A DNA stretch of 23,122 nt, from the NCBI GenBank assembly GCA_945875935.1, contig CAMCNE010000031.1:1-23122 (forward strand), in the 5' to 3' direction. Each line of letters opens with the position of its first letter. Position 1 is the first letter of the stretch. The notes below the pieces were generated by a model. It was not told the origin of the DNA. It saw only the letters and a program-made list of their open reading frames with translations, and did not search any database. This document shows, piece after piece, positions 19,690-23,122 of the stretch. A program made the position numbers and the translations under genes. The stretch comes from Bordetella parapertussis. GTDB lineage: Bacteria > Pseudomonadota > Gammaproteobacteria > Burkholderiales > Burkholderiaceae_C.

Positions 19690-21234
19690 TCAGGATGAAC
19701 ATGAAACTTCGATGTGGCTCGCCCATTCGGGTGGCGGGCCAGCATCAGGCGTGCCGTCGAGCGCGTCGTCGAAGGGGTTTTGCAGCACCTTCAGCAAGCG
19801 GTTCACCTCGGAAAAATCGCCGGTACGGGCTTGGCGGATGGCGCCTTCGGCCAGATGGTTTCGCAGCACCACAGCCGGATTGACGAGCTTCATGGCGGCT
19901 GCGCGTTGTTCGTCGATGCTGCCTTCGGCACGCAGACGATCGCCATAGGCCTTGGCCCATACATCGACAAATTTGCGATCCTTGAACATGCCCATCACGA
20001 CCGAATTGTCGGCACCTGCGGCGGTGCTGAAGCCGGCCAGTCGGCGGAAGAACAGGGTGTGGTCGGTGCGCTCGTAGGCCATTTGCTTGAGCAGCCAGTC
20101 GATCATGCCAGCGTCTTCGGCCTGCGTGGTGGCCAGTCCGCATTTTTCGCGCAGCCGGCGGCGCATGGAATCGGCATACACGGGCTTGAAGATGCTGATC
20201 GCGGCCAGTGCGTTTTCGCTGTCGCCGATCAAGGGCATCAGCGATTGCGCCAGCGCGTGCAGGTTCCACAGCGCCACGCTGGGCTGGCGGCCGAACGCGT
20301 AACGACCCTGGCGGTCGGTGTGGTTGCAGATGTGTGTGGGGTCGTAGCCGTCGAGAAAGCCGAACGGCCCGTAGTCGAGGGTCAGCCCCAGGATCGACAT
20401 GTTGTCGGTGTTCATCACGCCGTGGCAAAAGCCCACCGACTGCCACTGCGCGAGCAGATCGGCCGTGCGACCGGCCACCTCCTGCAGCATTGCAGGATAG
20501 GGCGAAGCCGCCTCGCGGCACTCCGGGTAGTGGTGGTCGATCACGAAATCGGCCAGCCGACGCAGGCCCTCGGGCCCGTCGGCCTGAGAAAAGTGCTCGA
20601 AGTGACCGAAGCGGATGAAGCTCGGCGCCACGCGGGTGACCACCGAGGCAGTCTCCAGCGTTTCGCGCAGCACGGGCAGCGGCGAGCCGGTGATGGCCAG
20701 CGCGCGGGTGGTCGGGATGCCCAGGCCGTGCATGGCTTCAGAGCACAGAAATTCGCGGATCGACGAGCGCAGCACCGCGCGGCCGTCGCCCATGCGCGAA
20801 TACGGCGTCAGGCCGGCGCCCTTGAGTTGCAGTTCCTGCACGCCAGATGGCGTGTCGATCTCGCCCAGCCACAGCGCGCGGCCGTCGCCCAACTGCCCTG
20901 CCCACACGCCGAACTGGTGTCCGCTGTAGACGCTGGCCAGCGGTTGCATGCCCGGCCACAAGGCGTTGCCGCTGAGCACTTGCAGCGCGTTCCAGTCGCT
21001 GCGCTCGGCCCAGTCGGCTGGCAGCCCGAGCATTTGCGCGCAAGGCTCGCTGCGTGCGACCCAGTGGGGGTCGGGCACGGGCTGAGGCGAGAGCTCGGTA
21101 TGGTGGCCATCACCCAGCGCCTTGAAGCGGTTGGGCCAGCTCCAGTCGGGTCCGGTGGTCAGGGTCTGCGGCGCGGCCGCGGCGGTGTGATTGGGCGTTG
21201 AATTCATGGCCGGCAGTGTATGCACCCCGGCCAT
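19690..21234 (-). CDS. selO: Protein adenylyltransferase SelO (YdiU/UPF0061)
   Basis: Pseudokinase-fold enzyme known to AMPylate Ser/Thr/Tyr of redox proteins under oxidative stress. It has the family core: PLASVYSGHQFGVWAGQLGD, the catalytic-lysine segment LQLKGAGLTPYSRMGDGRA, RVAPSFIRFGHFEHF, and the metal-binding HGVMNTDNMS and LDYGPFGFLD. It ends EVSCSS, the conserved C-terminal CSS, the position of selenocysteine in eukaryotic members; here a normal Cys codon is used. I chose the ATG at 21234 (514 aa) because AAGG at 21240-21243 (minus) lies five bases upstream; the in-frame ATG at 21207 (505 aa) lacks such a site but cannot be excluded. Both sit in arms of one inverted repeat. It is probably the first gene of the selO-msrB-yciB-bolA-PPIase group. 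Confidence 0.95.
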   Translation of the reverse strand: MAGVHTLPAMNSTPNHTAAAAPQTLTTGPDWSWPNRFKALGDGHHTELSPQPVPDPHWVARSEPCAQMLGLPADWAERSDWNALQVLSGNALWPGMQPLASVYSGHQFGVWAGQLGDGRALWLGEIDTPSGVQELQLKGAGLTPYSRMGDGRAVLRSSIREFLCSEAMHGLGIPTTRALAITGSPLPVLRETLETASVVTRVAPSFIRFGHFEHFSQADGPEGLRRLADFVIDHHYPECREAASPYPAMLQEVAGRTADLLAQWQSVGFCHGVMNTDNMSILGLTLDYGPFGFLDGYDPTHICNHTDRQGRYAFGRQPSVALWNLHALAQSLMPLIGDSENALAAISIFKPVYADSMRRRLREKCGLATTQAEDAGMIDWLLKQMAYERTDHTLFFRRLAGFSTAAGADNSVVMGMFKDRKFVDVWAKAYGDRLRAEGSIDEQRAAAMKLVNPAVVLRNHLAEGAIRQARTGDFSEVNRLLKVLQNPFDDALDGTPDAGPPPEWASHIEVSCSS

Positions 21235-21235
21235 G
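21205..21235. repeat. 9-bp inverted repeat over the selO start
   Basis: CATGGCCGG (21205-21213) and CCGGCCATG (21227-21235) form perfect arms around 13 bases. The 5' arm in the selO message holds the ATG at 21234 and the 3' arm the ATG at 21207, both in the same frame. Confidence 0.6.
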
Positions 21236-21297
21236 CCGACCTTGCTACCCTTGCGGCCTTTGCGGCAGCCGCCTTCGACAACCAGGACAGAAAAAAC
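21208..21297. promoter_or_regulatory. Divergent region selO / Dabb gene
   Basis: The region between the two head-to-head start codons must contain promoters for both directions. Apart from the inverted repeat at 21205-21235 and an AGGAC ahead of the Dabb ATG, I see no clear -35/-10 pair. Confidence 0.3.
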
Positions 21298-21600
21298 ATG
21301 ATCCGTCACATCGTGATGTGGAGCCTGCACGAGCCGGCCGACGCTCCGCGCTTCAAGGCGCTGCTCGACTCGTGCGCTGCCGTGGTGAGCGGCATCGTCG
21401 AATTCGATGTGGGCATCCGCCGCCAGGGGCTCGAGGCCAACGTCGACGTGGTGCTGGTGTCGACCTTCACCGACACCGCTCAGCTCGAGGCGTACCAGAA
21501 CCACCCGCATCACAAGGAAGTGGCCGTGCAGCTGGGCGCCATGAGGTCCGGCCGGCACGTGCTGGACTTCGATTTCGACACCTCGGCAGGCGCGCTCTGA
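21298..21600 (+). CDS. Dabb family (stress-responsive alpha/beta barrel) protein
   Basis: Small protein of 100 residues with a dimeric ferredoxin-like alpha/beta barrel fold. The opening MIRHIVMWSL, the later VLVSTFTDTAQLEAYQNHPHHKEVA and the ending GRHVLDFDF match the Dabb (Stress_responsive) family, whose bacterial members are mostly uncharacterised; no catalytic residue can be assigned. The frame opens further upstream at 21220, but the ATG at 21298 gives the family N-terminus and has an AGGAC-type ribosome site. It ends 5 bases before the M3 peptidase start, so the two are likely cotranscribed. Confidence 0.87.
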   Translation: MIRHIVMWSLHEPADAPRFKALLDSCAAVVSGIVEFDVGIRRQGLEANVDVVLVSTFTDTAQLEAYQNHPHHKEVAVQLGAMRSGRHVLDFDFDTSAGAL

Positions 21601-21605
21601 GCGAG

Positions 21606-23122
21606 GTGCGGCGCTGGCTTCGATGGGCCGCGCTGCTGCTGGCGTGGCCCGGGGTGTGTGCGAGCGCGTGGGGCGCGGGGCCCTTGCCGACGGCTCGGCA
21701 GCCGGATGCCGGCGCGTTCGTGTTTCCGGTGCCAGCGAGCGCGCGGGTCGTCGCCGCGCAATGCGCGGCCATGCTGATCGATCTCGCTCTCGCGGAAAGT
21801 CGCCTCGCGAGTCAGGAGCAGCCTTCGGCCGCGCAATTCTTCGAGCAACTCGATGCGATCACCCGCCGCGAAGAAGACACGCTCGGGCCGCTTGGCGTGC
21901 TGGCCGCCGTGAGTCCGCGCAAGTCGATCCGCGATGCATCAGAGGCCTGCGAGCGCGATCACGATGCGTGGTCGGCGCGCTTTTTCCAGAACGCGGCCGT
22001 CTACGCCCGGCTGCAGCAGGCGGTGCCCGACGACGAGATCGATCGTCGTTTCCAGCGCGAAGCGCTCGATGCATTCGAGGACGCCGGCGTGGCGCTGCCG
22101 GCCGATCGCCAAAACCGTGTGCGCGAGCTGCGCGAGCAACTTACGCAGCTGAGCCAGACCTTCGAGCGTCGTCTGCGCGAAGACCGCACCCAGCTCGTGT
22201 TCTCGAAGGCCGAACTCGCCGGCGTGCCTTCGGGGGTGTGGCGCCGCGCACCGCGCGACGCCCACGGGCGCTACCGGCTGGGTCTGGCGCAGCCCACGGT
22301 GTTCGCGGTGCTTGAAAACGCGACCGTGCCGGCCACCCGCGAGCGCATGTGGCGAGCCTTTTTATCGCAAGGCGGCGAGCCCAACATCGACACGCTTTTC
22401 GCGTTGGCCATCGCGCGCCATGAGCTGGCAGGCCACTTCGGCTTCGCGTCGTACGCCGATTTCGTGCTGCGCCGCCGCATGGCGCACAGCGAGTCCGAGG
22501 TGCAGGCTTTCCTGGCCACCGTGAAGGATGCGGTGCGCGATCGCGAGCTGGCCGATCTGGCCGAGCTGCGCATTGAGAAGGCACGCGATCTTCAGCAGCC
22601 TGTGGAGGCCACTGTTGTCGAGCGCTGGGACGTGGCGTTTTATGCCGAGCGGCTGCGGCAAAGCCGCCACGCGGTCGATCAGGAGCGCTTCAGGCGCCAC
22701 TTTCCGCCCGAGGCCAGCCTGGCCTGGGCATTTCGTCTGGCCGAACGGCTGTTTGGCGTGGTGATCGCACCGCTGCCGGCTTCGTCGAAACCGGCGCTGT
22801 GGCATCGCGACGCACGCGCTTATTCGTTGGTGGACGCCGACACTGGCACGCTGCTGGGTACGCTGTTCGTCGACCTGTATCCCCGCGCCGACAAGTACAA
22901 GCACGCGGCGGTGTGGAGTTTTCGCAGCGCGTCGAGGCTGGCCGCGCGGCGGCCGGCGGCCGCGTTGGTCGTCAACTTCAACCGCCAAGGACTCACGCTC
23001 GACGAGCTCGAAACGCTGCTGCATGAGTTCGGACATGCGCTGCACGCGCTGCTGTCGACCACCCGACATGCCGCCCAGGGCGGCACCAACGTGCAGCTCG
23101 ACTTTGTCGAGGCGCCGTCGCA
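21606..23122 (+). CDS. M3 family zinc oligopeptidase with signal peptide (partial, runs off the window)
   Basis: Thimet-oligopeptidase-like metallopeptidase; 505 residues are present and the C-terminal part (about 170-200 residues by family length) lies beyond the window. The zinc site is clear: HEFGH at 473-477 (ligands His473 and His477, catalytic Glu474) and the third ligand Glu502 in DFVEAPS, 29 residues after the first histidine as in the family. Upstream family segments include FQREALDAFEDAGVALP, FGFASYADFVLRRRMA and GTLFVDLYPRADKYKHAAVW. The start is GTG at 21606, five bases after the Dabb stop; it yields VRRWLRWAALLLAWPGVCASA, a basic then hydrophobic stretch consistent with a Sec signal peptide, so export to the periplasm is predicted. 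Classical relatives such as oligopeptidase A are cytoplasmic. No in-frame ATG precedes the signal-like region; the first is well inside the protein. Confidence 0.9.
   Translation, partial: MRRWLRWAALLLAWPGVCASAWGAGPLPTARQPDAGAFVFPVPASARVVAAQCAAMLIDLALAESRLASQEQPSAAQFFEQLDAITRREEDTLGPLGVLAAVSPRKSIRDASEACERDHDAWSARFFQNAAVYARLQQAVPDDEIDRRFQREALDAFEDAGVALPADRQNRVRELREQLTQLSQTFERRLREDRTQLVFSKAELAGVPSGVWRRAPRDAHGRYRLGLAQPTVFAVLENATVPATRERMWRAFLSQGGEPNIDTLFALAIARHELAGHFGFASYADFVLRRRMAHSESEVQAFLATVKDAVRDRELADLAELRIEKARDLQQPVEATVVERWDVAFYAERLRQSRHAVDQERFRRHFPPEASLAWAFRLAERLFGVVIAPLPASSKPALWHRDARAYSLVDADTGTLLGTLFVDLYPRADKYKHAAVWSFRSASRLAARRPAAALVVNFNRQGLTLDELETLLHEFGHALHALLSTTRHAAQGGTNVQLDFVEAPS

Noticed and set aside
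19690..19698. Possible selenocysteine in SelO near the C-terminus
   Set aside because: The codon at the CSS position is an ordinary cysteine codon followed by two serines and a stop; no in-frame UGA before the end and no SECIS-like element was seen.
21623..22315. A 230-residue plus-strand frame at the start of the M3 peptidase
   Set aside because: It is Arg/Ala-rich and in a different frame from the one that encodes the M3 sequence and HEFGH site.

Overview
The window looks like a chromosomal housekeeping segment from a high-GC betaproteobacterium, most likely order Burkholderiales (Comamonadaceae or the Leptothrix/Rubrivivax neighbourhood). I infer this from recalled gene order (dapC-dapD-pilU-prmB-ABC-F; smc-zipA-ligA-def; selO-msrB-yciB-bolA-PPIase) and from protein resemblance; no database search was run. 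Coding density is very high: the longest stretch without a gene is about 120 bases. I see no tRNA, rRNA, insertion sequence, prophage, CRISPR array or toxin-antitoxin pair.

Layout. (1) 1-6287, minus strand, transcribed right to left: dapC, dapD, a PilT/PilU-family ATPase, prmB and a YheS-type ABC-F ATPase. It joins two steps of the succinylase lysine/diaminopimelate pathway to a pilus-retraction ATPase and two ribosome-related functions. dapE, which I would expect between pilU and prmB in relatives, is absent. (2) 6388-8514: a dienelactone hydrolase-family protein (plus) converging on an HDOD protein with a degenerate EAL-like half (minus). (3) 8637-15975, plus: smc-zipA-ligA-def, a chromosome segregation, division, DNA ligation and deformylation cluster with ATGA stop/start overlaps at smc/zipA and ligA/def. 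(4) 15986-17384: a GDSL esterase of the TesA type (minus), head to head with a YbbA-type ABC ATPase (plus); their candidate ATG codons share the same CATG. (5) 17416-21234, minus: selO, msrB, yciB, bolA and a secreted parvulin isomerase, closely packed and probably one transcript, with a theme of thiol redox and envelope maintenance. (6) 21298-23122, plus: a Dabb-family small protein followed 5 bases later by an M3 oligopeptidase that starts at GTG, carries a signal peptide and runs off the window end.

Nothing here amounts to a clear undescribed system. The points most worth checking are the missing dapE, the CATG-sharing divergent starts, the inverted repeat holding both candidate selO start codons, the hairpin plus T-run ahead of smc, the exported M3 peptidase, and the redox-themed selO operon.
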